A stretch of 17,971 nucleotides of DNA from Flavobacteriales bacterium UBA7612 (GCA_002484335.1 DLJQ01000024.1:74129-92099), one strand, 5' to 3'; shown: positions 6,207-15,384, numbered from the stretch's first letter. Notes: generated by a model from the letters alone, not told the origin. Numbers and translations are program-made.

Positions 6207-6947
6207 ATGAAGAATACAATAAAAAATACTTTAAACAAAACATTATTAATAGGAGGATTACTTTTCTCTACTTTAATTTTTTCTCAAACTACTACATTAA
6301 ATTCTAGTGTATCTACAGTTGCAGTTGGGACATCAAGAAATTGGGGAACAGTGGACGGAATTTCAATGATAGGACTAGTTCAAGGACCTTCTTCTGCAGA
6401 TACTCAATTACAAGTTGCTTGTGTTTTCGAATATACAGATAATGATATTCATAGTCCACAAGCTTTACCAGCAAACTTAAATGGATTGGTACATTTAGAT
6501 GAAGCTTTAAAAGGAGAATTTACAAAAATAAGACAAGCAGGTTATTTTAAAGGTCATGCTTTAGAAACGATTTTAATATCTCCTCCTAAAGGTTCTATAT
6601 CTGCAAAAAAATTATTACTAATTGGTTTAGGAAATAGAAATCAATTCACTCCAGAATTGATGACTTTAGTGGGAGAAGTTGCAACTCGTGAAGCAATGAG
6701 ATTGGGTGTAAGTAATTTTGCTTTTGCAAGTGATTTAAAAGATGCTGGAATAGATTCTCCTACAGCCTTAGTAGCAGAAAATGTAGTGAAAGGTATTATT
6801 GACGCAAATCGTTCTGAAGTTTATCTAAAAAAGAATAATCTCTCAGAAACAAAAAAAATAGAAAAAGTGTATTTGTTAGCTGGACCATCTTTTTTTGAAG
6901 TTGCAGGTGGCGGAATACAAAAAGCTATTGTTGATGCATTAAAATAA
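6207..6947 (+). CDS. Secreted stand-alone M17 peptidase N-terminal domain protein
   Basis: 246-aa exported protein. The signal peptide covers residues 1 to about 27 (Lys/Asn-rich start, hydrophobic LLIGGLLFSTLIF, then SQ). The rest resembles the N-terminal, non-catalytic domain of M17 leucine aminopeptidases (PF02789): GLVHLDEALKGEF (88-100), an ETILISPPKG strand-turn, KKLLLIGLGNRNQFT (134-148), then a long helix with VGEVATREAMRLG and a closing AENVVKGIIDA. No M17 catalytic domain follows: the frame ends at a stop and a terminator, and the metal-binding and NTDAEGR motifs are absent. It is therefore not a peptidase by itself. It probably acts in the periplasm or outside the cell as a binding domain. 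It is expressed from its own promoter, which carries the same operator as the 1378 operon, suggesting induction under the same conditions. Confidence 0.78.
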   Translation: MKNTIKNTLNKTLLIGGLLFSTLIFSQTTTLNSSVSTVAVGTSRNWGTVDGISMIGLVQGPSSADTQLQVACVFEYTDNDIHSPQALPANLNGLVHLDEALKGEFTKIRQAGYFKGHALETILISPPKGSISAKKLLLIGLGNRNQFTPELMTLVGEVATREAMRLGVSNFAFASDLKDAGIDSPTALVAENVVKGIIDANRSEVYLKKNNLSETKKIEKVYLLAGPSFFEVAGGGIQKAIVDALK

Positions 6948-6966
6948 ACTTCTAAATATATAATAA

Positions 6967-6996
6967 AAAAAGTCTCTTTCTAAAAAGGGACTTTTT
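6967..6996 (+). terminator. Terminator after the 6207 gene
   Basis: AAAAAGTCTCTTT (6967-6979) pairs with AAAGGGACTTTTT (6984-6996), 13 bp with one G-T wobble and a 4-nt loop. The 3' arm supplies the T-tract. Confidence 0.82.
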
Positions 6997-7123
6997 GTTG
7001 TTATAACTAATTGTAACACTTTATTTTTATAATTGTAAAGATGTATTATATAAAAATACTATACTTAATCAATAGACTTTAGGTTCTATTTAAGTATATT
7101 TACACCCTAAATTTCATAATTAG

Positions 7124-8731
7124 ATGGATAAAAAATATTTAAGATCATTAATTTTTAGACATCTCGATGGTCTTGTAACTGCTCCAGTTCTTCAAGCATT
7201 AGCAGATAAAGGTATTTTACATTACATTGTAGAAAATAAAACGCTAAAATTAAATGAACTGACAGAAGAATTTCAGGCAAACGAAGGATATCTAAATGTT
7301 GCTTTACGTGTACTTGCTTCACAAAATATGTTAGAGTATTCTGTTGATAACGAAAAAAATAGTGTAGAAATAAAAACAAATAAATACTCAGACAGAGCTT
7401 TTTCTAATATTGAGATTTATGATGATTTAGCAAAATTTTTAGCGACAGATGAAGTATTGAAACAGAATGAGCTATCAGAAGAATTTTCTAAAAAATGGAT
7501 AAAATTATTTGATAAATATCAAAACTATTTAGTTTCAAGTGATGATACGGATAGTTTAGAAAAACCATTACATTATCAAGTATGTAAACATATAGAAGGA
7601 GCATTAGTTGCACCAATTATTGTTCGTATGGGAATGAGCGGTCTTTTTCATAAATATTTTATGGAAGCATCTTTTAGTGCTGATGAATTTCATAAAAATC
7701 CACAAATATTTGAAAAGGTTCTTGAAAGATTATCTATTTTGGGATGGTTTACAAGGCATGATAAAAACTATAAATTCACGGAGAAAGGCTTATTCTTTGC
7801 TAGAAGAGCAACTTCTTATGGAGTAACAGTTTCTTACTTACCAATGTTTTCTAAATTGAATGATTTATTATTCGGATCTCCTACAAAGTTGAGAGAAATA
7901 GCAGAAGGAGAAGATGAACAACATGTAAATCGAGAGATGAATGTTTGGGGAAGTGGAGGAGCTCATTCTACTTATTTTAAAGTTGTAGATGAATTTATAA
8001 TAGACATTTTTAATCAACCAATCGAAGATCAACCAAAAGGAATTCTTGATATGGGATGTGGAAATGGTGCTTTATTACAACATTTATATGATGTGATAGA
8101 AAGACAAACTTTACGAGGAAAACACTTGGATGAATTTCCACTTTTTCTTGTAGGTGCAGATTACAACCAAGCAGCTTTGAAAGTAACAAGAGCAAATTTA
8201 ATTAAAAATGATATCTGGGCTAAAGTTATTTGGGGAGATATTGGTGATCCAGAAAGATTATCAAAAGATTTAAAAGAAGATTATTCAATAGAATTAGGAG
8301 ATTTATTGAATATAAGAACATTTTTGGATCATAATAGAATTTGGGAAGATGTTCTTGCAACAAATACAAATAGAGTTAGTTCTTCTACAGGGGCATTTTC
8401 TTTTAGAGGTAAAAGATTATCAAATAATGATGTAGAAGAGAATTTATTAAATCATTTAAAAAAATGGGCTCCTTTTGTAGAGAAATATGGGTTATTATTA
8501 ATTGAATTACATACAATTTCTCCAAATTTAACTTCAAAGAATTTAGGAAATACCGCTGCTACAGCTTATGATGCAACGCATGGATTTTCTGATCAATATA
8601 TTTTAGAAGTAGATGTTTTCCATGAAATTTGTAAAGAGACAGGGCTTTTGCCTAATCAATCACTTTTTAAGAAATATCCAAATAATGAATTGGCTACAGT
8701 TAGTATAAATTTATTACAAAAAGAAAAATAA
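7124..8731 (+). CDS. Class I SAM-dependent methyltransferase with duplicated winged-helix-like N-terminus
   Basis: 535 aa, cytoplasmic. The C-terminal half holds a Rossmann methyltransferase: motif I ILDMGCGNG (307-315), the acidic end of strand 2 in GADYNQAAL (344-352), WGDIGDP (370-376) and GLLLIELHTISP (456-467). Ahead of it are two related modules. HLDGLVTAPVLQALADKGIL (13-32) and HIEGALVAPIIVRMGMSGLF (156-175) align without gaps, and each is followed by a winged-helix-like stretch (VLASQNMLEY; LSILGWFTRHDKNYKFTEKG). Small-molecule O-methyltransferases and polyketide-associated enzymes have one such dimerisation domain; two in tandem is longer than usual. The substrate is unknown. It is probably monocistronic, with an imperfect -7 box TATATTTA at 7095-7102 and a shared terminator downstream. 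Confidence 0.82.
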   Translation: MDKKYLRSLIFRHLDGLVTAPVLQALADKGILHYIVENKTLKLNELTEEFQANEGYLNVALRVLASQNMLEYSVDNEKNSVEIKTNKYSDRAFSNIEIYDDLAKFLATDEVLKQNELSEEFSKKWIKLFDKYQNYLVSSDDTDSLEKPLHYQVCKHIEGALVAPIIVRMGMSGLFHKYFMEASFSADEFHKNPQIFEKVLERLSILGWFTRHDKNYKFTEKGLFFARRATSYGVTVSYLPMFSKLNDLLFGSPTKLREIAEGEDEQHVNREMNVWGSGGAHSTYFKVVDEFIIDIFNQPIEDQPKGILDMGCGNGALLQHLYDVIERQTLRGKHLDEFPLFLVGADYNQAALKVTRANLIKNDIWAKVIWGDIGDPERLSKDLKEDYSIELGDLLNIRTFLDHNRIWEDVLATNTNRVSSSTGAFSFRGKRLSNNDVEENLLNHLKKWAPFVEKYGLLLIELHTISPNLTSKNLGNTAATAYDATHGFSDQYILEVDVFHEICKETGLLPNQSLFKKYPNNELATVSINLLQKEK

Positions 8732-8742
8732 ATTATTTCTAT

Positions 8743-8784
8743 AAAAATAAAAGCTCATCTTTTTTTGGATGAGCTTTTATTTTT
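8743..8784. terminator. Bidirectional terminator between convergent genes
   Basis: A perfect 17-bp stem (8743-8759 with 8768-8784; GC part AGCTCATC/GATGAGCT) is flanked by A- and T-runs on both sides. It serves the plus-strand methyltransferase and the minus-strand gene ending at 8802. Confidence 0.9.
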
Positions 8785-8801
8785 GAAAATCAAAAAAAAG
8801 A

Positions 8802-9818
8802 TTAGTTTAAAGTAATTTTAGCTTGGCTAATTTTGAATCCATTTTCGTATACATTAAAAGTGTAAACACCTTTTTGGAATTCTTCGTGGTTCCAATCAAA
8901 TACTAAATTTTTTGCTTGTCCATTTGTATAATCAAATGTAATTGCATCAGAATAATTGATTTTTTCTCCAGATCTTAATTCAATTTGTCCTCCTTTAGAA
9001 TTTTCATAATTTCCTAAAGTTCCATCAGGATTATAAATAGCTACATATAATTTTTTAGATCCAGATTCAGTTCTAGAATTTCTATCTACGTCAAAAGATA
9101 CACGAATTTTATCAATACGTTTTGCACGAGTTTTTTCGACTTCTTTTCCACTTTTTCTTACTCTAATCCCTTGTATTTGTTGATTAGATATAGATAAAGT
9201 TGAGCTTAAATCATTTATTTTAGTTTTGTTGATAGCATTATCTTTAGCTCTTACATTTTTTTCTGTCTCATAACTATAAGAAAGATCTTTATTACTTTCT
9301 CTTAAGTTATTGTTATCTGTTGTTAGAGCTGCATTTTTACTATTTAATTCATCAACACTACGAACTAAAATTGCATTTTCTTTTTGTAAACGAGAAACTT
9401 CAGATTTATAATTTTTAACACTTCCTTCTAAATCAGAAATCATTTTTCTAGCACGATTCATTTCTTCAGGAGTAGGATTTTCTTTATCTAAAATTCCTTG
9501 AATATCTTGATTCTTTAACTGAATCATATTTTCTTTATCTCCTAATAAATTGTTACGATCTTCAATTCTTGCTTTGTATTGTGTATAATCACTTAGAATA
9601 GAATCATATTGTTTACGAATTAAATCCTTTTGACTAACCTCATTTTTAAGAATTTGAGAGTTTAAAGTTTCGTTTTTTTCTAAGTCAGTTAACTTATTTG
9701 CTTGAAATAAATTATAACCAATACTTCCTGCTAATAAAAGTCCAACTAATGCTAATGGTAATATAAGACCATTTTTGCTCTTGTTTGTTGGTTGACTGTT
9801 TTCATCTTGTTCTTGCAT
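8802..9818 (-). CDS. Membrane-anchored coiled-coil protein with C-terminal beta domain
   Basis: 338-aa protein of unknown function. A short polar N-terminus (1-16) precedes one transmembrane segment (about 17-36, LILPLALVGLLLAGSIGYNL). A long charged coiled coil follows (about 42-210, rich in K, E, N and Q with heptad-like hydrophobics). The C-terminal region (about 215-338) is strand-rich, with IRVSFDVDRNSR, KKLYVAIYNPDG, AITFDYTNG and KGVYTFNVYENG, suggesting a beta-sandwich. The topology is probably N-in, with the coil and beta domain in the periplasm. There is no cleavable signal peptide, lipobox or T9SS C-terminal signal. It stands alone between two terminators, near the M16 protease on the same strand. 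I recognise the general type from flavobacterial genomes but no named family. Confidence 0.75.
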   Translation of the reverse strand: MQEQDENSQPTNKSKNGLILPLALVGLLLAGSIGYNLFQANKLTDLEKNETLNSQILKNEVSQKDLIRKQYDSILSDYTQYKARIEDRNNLLGDKENMIQLKNQDIQGILDKENPTPEEMNRARKMISDLEGSVKNYKSEVSRLQKENAILVRSVDELNSKNAALTTDNNNLRESNKDLSYSYETEKNVRAKDNAINKTKINDLSSTLSISNQQIQGIRVRKSGKEVEKTRAKRIDKIRVSFDVDRNSRTESGSKKLYVAIYNPDGTLGNYENSKGGQIELRSGEKINYSDAITFDYTNGQAKNLVFDWNHEEFQKGVYTFNVYENGFKISQAKITLN

Positions 9819-9970
9819 GATTTAATGTTTTAAGATTATTTTTATTTTTTTATTGTTTTAAAGCCTAAGAAATTATTATACCAAAAAAATATTAAAAACT
9901 TAAATTAGCTTTTTTTTAACAAAATATTAATTAAATATGAAGTTTTAAGTTAGTTTTTCTTAATAAAAGC

Positions 9971-10012
9971 ATAAAAAAAGAGCTTTACGATATCGTAAAG
10001 CTCTTTTTTTAT
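9971..10012 (-). terminator. 42-bp perfectly palindromic terminator
   Basis: Positions 9971-10012 read the same on both strands: an A-tract, AGAGCTTTACGA, its mirror, and a T-tract, centred between 9991 and 9992. It lies 15 bp after the stop of the minus-strand M16 protease (10027), separating it from the 8802-9818 gene. Nothing on the plus strand needs it here. Confidence 0.88.
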
Positions 10013-10026
10013 GTTAAAGGTTTATT

Positions 10027-12765
10027 TTATTTACTAAATGTTCCTGTGTAAACAGATGTAAGTTTATCTAAAGATATATATTTTTTTAATACATCATTTA
10101 CTTGTTTTACATTAAGGTTTTCTACCTTTTTTTCTAATTGATCGTAGTCATCAAAATTAATTCCATTAAGTAAATAATTATTTGATAATCCTAATAGTGC
10201 ATTATCTGTACCTAATGAAGTTTTACGACTATTTTTCCAACTTCCAATATTTGCTTTTAATTCTTCTACTGTAAAACCGTCTTTTAAGGCTAAAGCAATT
10301 TCTTCTTTTAGGGCTTTTTCTACAGCTTCACGTTTTGTAGGATTTAAAAAAGCATAATATCCCCAAAAGGCAACGTCAGTTTTAGAATCTGTTGGAATAG
10401 AAACATATGATCCTGCACCATAACTTATTCCTTCTTTTTCTCGTAAACGCATTGGAATACGAGCAGATAGAAATCCTCCACTTCCTAAAATTTCATTTGC
10501 TAGAACAATAGCAGGATAATCTGAACTTTCTTTGTTCATTTTGAATGATATTCTACCAACAGCAGCAGCATTTTCTTTATCTGGAATATTGTAAATTTTA
10601 TCTTCTTTTTTTGTTACATCAAAAGTAGGATAAGCTTTTTGATAATTTGATTTACTTGTCCATTTTCCAAAACTATTATTTAATAAATTTTCAATTTTAG
10701 TTTTATCATTTATTCCAACAATAGAAACAACGCCATTTTGCGCTCCTAAAATATTTTTATAAAAATTTACTAAATCAGATTGTTTTACTTTTTTATAAGC
10801 TTCTATTTGCTCTTGATAAGAGGCTGTATAGAAGATGGAAGATTTCGGATAATTAGAAGTTATTCTACTAATTTCATTAAACGCTAGAGCTTGAGGATCA
10901 TTTGAGTTTGCATCAAAATATGTAACATATTCATTAACAGTTTTTGCTAATTCTTTTTCAGGGAATATAGGTTCTGTAATTATTTGACGAACAATATCCA
11001 TTGTTTTTTCTAATGAATTTTTGTAAGTTGTAATAGATACAGATAATGTTTGTCCGTTAAATCTAAAATAAACAGAAGATTTTAAAGCATCTAATTGATC
11101 TTTGATTTGTTCTTTTGTTAAATTCTTAGTTCCAGCAGTTAATAATTCAGCAGTTAAAGAACCTATTTCATTTTTATTAGCTAATTCTTTTTCATTAGAC
11201 ACAGGTAAATTAAAAGATAAAATAACTTTTTCTCCTTTTATTTCTTTATCAATAATACCATATTTTAGTCCATTGACTAATTTACCTTCAGAAAAATGAG
11301 CTTTTAAGTTTTTAATAGAAGCTTCAAAAGGTTTAGCCTCCTTTTCAGTAGCTCTTCCTTTATAATTAGAAACTAAATCTGTAATTTGTTTATTTGTAAA
11401 CTCATTTGGTTGCACACGAACTTCATCTTTTGTTGGAATAAAGACACCTAGAGTTCTATTGTTTGATTTGAAATATTTTTCTGCAACACGTTTTATATCT
11501 TCTTTTGTAACTTTTTCAATATTATCTCTGTATATAAATCCTAAACGATAATCTCCAGCTCCTACAATTTCAGTTAAATTGATAGCAAGGCTAATTGTAT
11601 TATTTTTTACATTTTCTATGTATTTCAATAGTGTTGCTTTTGCTCTTTCTACATCTTGATCAGTATAATTGATTGTAGCTATTTTATCTAATTCAGTTTT
11701 AATATCAGCAGCTGTTTGTTTTATATCTTTATCTTTTGGGACATCAGCCTCAAAGTAAAAGAAGCTTGCATCTCTCACTTCAGGAGAATAGGCAGAAATA
11801 GCAGCAACTTTATGTGTGTCAACTAAACTTTTGTATAAATATCCTGAAGGATCAGATGTTAAAATTTGATTTAAAACATCAACAGTAGCATAATCTTTAT
11901 CACTATATGGAGCTACATGGTACATTACACCAACAGATTGGCTGTCTCCAGCTCTTCTAACTTCTACATATTTTTCACCATCTTGTGCTGGCTCAACAGT
12001 TAATATTTCATCTATAATTCGAGTTGGTTTTGGAATAGTAGAAAAATATTGGTTCACATAATCTACTACTTGTTTTTCGTCAAATTTCCCAGCTACAATT
12101 AATGTAGCATTGTCAGGTTGATAATATTTTTCATAGAAACGTCTTAATTGAGGAGTTTTTACACGTTCAATATCTTCTTTAGATCCAATAGTTGATTTTC
12201 CGTAATTATGCCATAAATAACCAGCAGAAACTACACGTTGTCCTAAAACTCTTGAAGGATTATTTTCTCCAATTTCAAATTCATTACGAACAACAGAAAA
12301 TTCTTTATCTAAATCTTCCTGTTTTAAAGTAGCATTAATCATTCGATCAGCCTCCATTTCTAAGCTCCAACGTAAATTTTCTTCATTTGAAGGAAAAATT
12401 TCATAATAATTTGTTCGATCATAATACGTCGTACCATTAGCATCACCTCCTTTGTCAGATAACATTTTCTTGATATCACCTAAATTTTTTGTTGATTTAA
12501 ATAACATATGTTCTAAAAGGTGAGCCATTCCTGTTTCTCCATATCCTTCATGTTTAGAGCCTACATGGTAAACAATATTTACTGCAACATTACTTTGTGA
12601 TTGATCAGGAATTAATAAAACTTGTAATCCATTTCCTAATTTATATTCTTTTATTCCTTCAACTTGAGTAACAAAAGTTGCATTTTTTGATGAGTTTTGT
12701 GCAATCAAATAAGTTGAAGAACCTACTGATAATAAGAAACACAAACTAAGTAAAGTTTTTTTCAT
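10027..12765 (-). CDS. M16-family zinc metalloprotease (two-domain, secreted)
   Basis: 912-aa periplasmic or secreted insulinase-like peptidase. A signal peptide (1 to about 22, KKTLLSLCFLLSVGSSTYLIAQ) precedes the first M16 domain. The inverted zinc motif HLLEH (82-86) has catalytic Glu 85, and the third zinc ligand is Glu 162 in VVRNE, 76 residues after His 86, the usual spacing. The first half continues through the LuxS/MPP-like inactive domain (about 200-450). The second half (from about 480, LVNGLKYGI) repeats the M16 layout, but the position of HxxEH reads IGSLTAELL. It is therefore non-catalytic, as in other single-chain clam-shell M16 proteases. It probably degrades small peptides in the periplasm. 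It is monocistronic, divergent from the E1 gene, with a strong terminator behind it. Confidence 0.92.
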   Translation of the reverse strand: MKKTLLSLCFLLSVGSSTYLIAQNSSKNATFVTQVEGIKEYKLGNGLQVLLIPDQSQSNVAVNIVYHVGSKHEGYGETGMAHLLEHMLFKSTKNLGDIKKMLSDKGGDANGTTYYDRTNYYEIFPSNEENLRWSLEMEADRMINATLKQEDLDKEFSVVRNEFEIGENNPSRVLGQRVVSAGYLWHNYGKSTIGSKEDIERVKTPQLRRFYEKYYQPDNATLIVAGKFDEKQVVDYVNQYFSTIPKPTRIIDEILTVEPAQDGEKYVEVRRAGDSQSVGVMYHVAPYSDKDYATVDVLNQILTSDPSGYLYKSLVDTHKVAAISAYSPEVRDASFFYFEADVPKDKDIKQTAADIKTELDKIATINYTDQDVERAKATLLKYIENVKNNTISLAINLTEIVGAGDYRLGFIYRDNIEKVTKEDIKRVAEKYFKSNNRTLGVFIPTKDEVRVQPNEFTNKQITDLVSNYKGRATEKEAKPFEASIKNLKAHFSEGKLVNGLKYGIIDKEIKGEKVILSFNLPVSNEKELANKNEIGSLTAELLTAGTKNLTKEQIKDQLDALKSSVYFRFNGQTLSVSITTYKNSLEKTMDIVRQIITEPIFPEKELAKTVNEYVTYFDANSNDPQALAFNEISRITSNYPKSSIFYTASYQEQIEAYKKVKQSDLVNFYKNILGAQNGVVSIVGINDKTKIENLLNNSFGKWTSKSNYQKAYPTFDVTKKEDKIYNIPDKENAAAVGRISFKMNKESSDYPAIVLANEILGSGGFLSARIPMRLREKEGISYGAGSYVSIPTDSKTDVAFWGYYAFLNPTKREAVEKALKEEIALALKDGFTVEELKANIGSWKNSRKTSLGTDNALLGLSNNYLLNGINFDDYDQLEKKVENLNVKQVNDVLKKYISLDKLTSVYTGTFSK

Positions 12766-12856
12766 TGATTGTTTTTTATAGTTTATTATAACTTGATTTT
12801 ATTTCTTAATAGTCATTAGACGTAAATAGAATGCTTTAAGTTACAAAATCTTTTGT

Positions 12857-12864
12857 TAAATTTG
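12857..12864 (+). promoter_or_regulatory. -7 promoter box for the E1 dehydrogenase gene
   Basis: TAAATTTG is an exact TAnnTTTG -7 box. Transcription should begin around 12868-12870. That makes the in-frame TTG at 12867 an unlikely start codon and supports the ATG at 12885. No clear TTG -33 element is seen at the expected distance. Confidence 0.6.
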
Positions 12865-12884
12865 TTTTGCAACAAACAAAAGAA

Positions 12885-15293
12885 ATGGAAACACAAGAGG
12901 TAAATAAAATTACCTTCGAAGAATTTAAAAGTCAAATTATAAGTGATTATAGAATAGCTTTTTTATCTCGAGAGGTAAGTCTTTTAAGTAGAAGAGAAGT
13001 TCTGACAGGGAAAGCTAAGTTTGGAATTTTTGGTGATGGAAAAGAATTACCACAAATTGCAATGGCAAAAGTGTTCAGAAATGGAGATTTTCGTTCAGGA
13101 TACTATAGAGATCAGACATTTATGTTTGCTATAGGAGAATTGAAAGTTGAAGAGTTTTTTGCTCAATTATATGCTTTTACAGACTTAGAAAAAGAACCAG
13201 CATCAGGAGGAAGACAAATGACTTCTCATTTTGCTACTCGTTCTTTAAACGAAGATGGATCTTGGAAAAAACTTACTGCTCAGAAGAATTCAAGTTCAGA
13301 TATTTCTCCAACAGCAGGACAAATGCCTAGATTATTAGGGTTAGCCCAAGCATCAAAATATTATCGTAATGTTCCTGAAGCTGATAAAGAACAAAATTTT
13401 TCTGTAAATGGGAATGAGATTGGCTTTGGAACAATTGGTGATGCAAGTACTTCTGAAGGTCATTTCTGGGAAACTGTAAATGCAGGAGGTGTATTACAAA
13501 TTCCTATGATAATTTCTATTTGGGATGATGGATATGGAATATCTGTTCCAGCTGAATATCAACGTACAAAATCTAATTTATCTGAATTGTTATCTGGTTT
13601 TCAAAGAAATGATAATGAAAGAGGATATGAGATAATAACAGTAAAAGGATGGGATTATCCTGGACTAATTGAAGCTTATTCTCGTGCTGAAAAATTAGCA
13701 AGAGAACACCATATACCTTGTATCGTTCATGTACAAGAATGTACACAACCACAAGGACATTCAACTTCTGGTTCTCATGAACGTTATAAATCTGAAGATC
13801 GATTAAACTGGGAAAAAGAATATGATGGAATTACAAAATTCCGTGAGTATATTTTAGCTTTTGATAATCAGTCAATTATTACAGAAGAAGAATTAGATCA
13901 ATTAGAAGCTGAAATAAAAGCTGAAGTTAAATCATCTCAAAAACAATGTTGGAATGATTATCTAAATCCTATTCTAGAATTAAAAAATCAAGCAATAGAT
14001 TTATTAGAGAAAATAGCAGAAGAAAGCTCTAATGCTGCTTTTATTCAGATAGAAATTAATAATTTGAAAGCTAAAAAAAGTCCTTTCAAAAGAGATGTTT
14101 ATTCTACTGTTCGTAAAGTTTTTCGACTAGTAAGATTAGAAGATTTAAATTCTAAAATAGCTGTTAATGATTGGTTATCAAATAATCTGAAGCTAGAAGA
14201 ACAAAAGTATTCTGCAGGTTTAGTTTCTGGAACAGCTACAAAGGTTAACCAAATAGCTCCTATATATTCTGATAGTCCTGATTTAGAAGATGGACGTGTT
14301 ATTGTGCGTAATAATTTTGAAAAACTTTTTACAAAATATCCTAAAGCTTTAGTTTTTGGTGAAGATGCAGGTAATATTGGAGATGTAAATCAAGGATTAG
14401 AAGGCTTACAAGAAAAATTTGGTATTGATAGAATTTCTGATACTGGAATTAGAGAAGCAACTATTTTAGGACAAGGAATTGGATTAGCAATGCGTGGTTT
14501 ACGACCAATTGCAGAAATACAATATCTAGATTATATTCTATATTGTTTGCAAGGTATTTCGGATGATCTCGCAACAGTTTTCTATCGTTCTTGTGGAACT
14601 CAAAAAGCACCAGTTATTATACGTACCAGAGGACATAGATTGGAAGGTATTTGGCATTCAGGGTCTCCAATGGGAGGGATTTTAAATTTAGTTCGTGGTG
14701 TAAATGTTTTAGTCCCTAGAGATTTAACAAAAGCTGCAGGATTTTATAATACATTATTACAAGCAGATGAGCCAGCTATTGTTGTAGAAAGTCTTAATGG
14801 TTATCGCTTAAAAGAGCCAGTTCCAACTAATATAGGAGAATTTACTACTCCAATTGGAGAAGTAGAAGTAACTAAGGGAGGTACTGATATTACAATTCTA
14901 ACCTATGGTTCTACTTGGCGTATTGTTATGCAAGCAGCAAAAGAATTAGAACAATTAGGTATTTCTGCAGAAGTTATAGATGCTCAGTCTTTATTACCTT
15001 TTGATATAAATGGAGATGTTGCAAAGAGTTTAACTAAAACAAATCGTTTAGTTATTGTTGATGAAGATGTTCCAGGAGGAGCAAGCGCATTTTTATTACA
15101 AGAAATTATTGAAAAGCAGGCTGGATATTTCACTTTAGATAGTGCACCGGTTACTGTTACAGCTAAGGCTCATAGACCAGCTTACGCTACAGATGGAGAT
15201 TATTTCTCTAAACCATCTGTAGATGATATTGTAGAAAAAGTATATGAAGTTATTAGTGAAGCAAAACCGAATGAATTTCCTCCTTTGTACTAA
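12885..15293 (+). CDS. 2-oxoacid dehydrogenase E1 component, fused alpha/beta subunits
   Basis: 802-aa thiamine-diphosphate enzyme carrying both E1 subunits in one chain. The alpha part (about 10-390) has the TPP/Mg region GDASTSEGHF (185-194) leading to WDDGYGISV and the loop GHSTSGSHERY (291-301). The beta part (from about 470, GRVIVRNNFEKL) has catalytic-site GED (492-494), EIQYLDYI, RTRGHRLEG and the transketolase C-terminal domain (IDAQSLLPFD, VDEDVPGGAS). It decarboxylates a 2-oxoacid and transfers the acyl group to the lipoyl E2 protein; branched-chain oxoacids are the likeliest substrates for this bacteroidote fusion type, but pyruvate is not excluded. E2 and E3 are not in the window. 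The ATG was chosen over an upstream in-frame TTG (12867) because a -7 box ends at 12864. Confidence 0.9.
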   Translation: METQEVNKITFEEFKSQIISDYRIAFLSREVSLLSRREVLTGKAKFGIFGDGKELPQIAMAKVFRNGDFRSGYYRDQTFMFAIGELKVEEFFAQLYAFTDLEKEPASGGRQMTSHFATRSLNEDGSWKKLTAQKNSSSDISPTAGQMPRLLGLAQASKYYRNVPEADKEQNFSVNGNEIGFGTIGDASTSEGHFWETVNAGGVLQIPMIISIWDDGYGISVPAEYQRTKSNLSELLSGFQRNDNERGYEIITVKGWDYPGLIEAYSRAEKLAREHHIPCIVHVQECTQPQGHSTSGSHERYKSEDRLNWEKEYDGITKFREYILAFDNQSIITEEELDQLEAEIKAEVKSSQKQCWNDYLNPILELKNQAIDLLEKIAEESSNAAFIQIEINNLKAKKSPFKRDVYSTVRKVFRLVRLEDLNSKIAVNDWLSNNLKLEEQKYSAGLVSGTATKVNQIAPIYSDSPDLEDGRVIVRNNFEKLFTKYPKALVFGEDAGNIGDVNQGLEGLQEKFGIDRISDTGIREATILGQGIGLAMRGLRPIAEIQYLDYILYCLQGISDDLATVFYRSCGTQKAPVIIRTRGHRLEGIWHSGSPMGGILNLVRGVNVLVPRDLTKAAGFYNTLLQADEPAIVVESLNGYRLKEPVPTNIGEFTTPIGEVEVTKGGTDITILTYGSTWRIVMQAAKELEQLGISAEVIDAQSLLPFDINGDVAKSLTKTNRLVIVDEDVPGGASAFLLQEIIEKQAGYFTLDSAPVTVTAKAHRPAYATDGDYFSKPSVDDIVEKVYEVISEAKPNEFPPLY

Positions 15294-15317
15294 AAATAAA
15301 TAATTTAAGTTATATAT

Positions 15318-15354
15318 AGCGTATGTTCTTATGAATAGAACATACGCTTTTTTT
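15318..15354 (+). terminator. Rho-independent terminator after the E1 gene
   Basis: AGCGTATGTTCT (15318-15329) pairs perfectly with AGAACATACGCT (15337-15348) around a 7-nt loop, followed by a T-run to 15354. An in-frame ATG at 15331 lies in its loop and should not be taken as the start of the next gene. Confidence 0.9.
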
Positions 15355-15384
15355 GTACTTTTACAATATAAAAACCTAAGAAAA

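Noticed and set aside
10027..12765. Loss of HxxEH in the second M16 domain as a sign of decay
   Set aside because: Single-chain M16 proteases normally have an inactive second half, and the active half here is intact.
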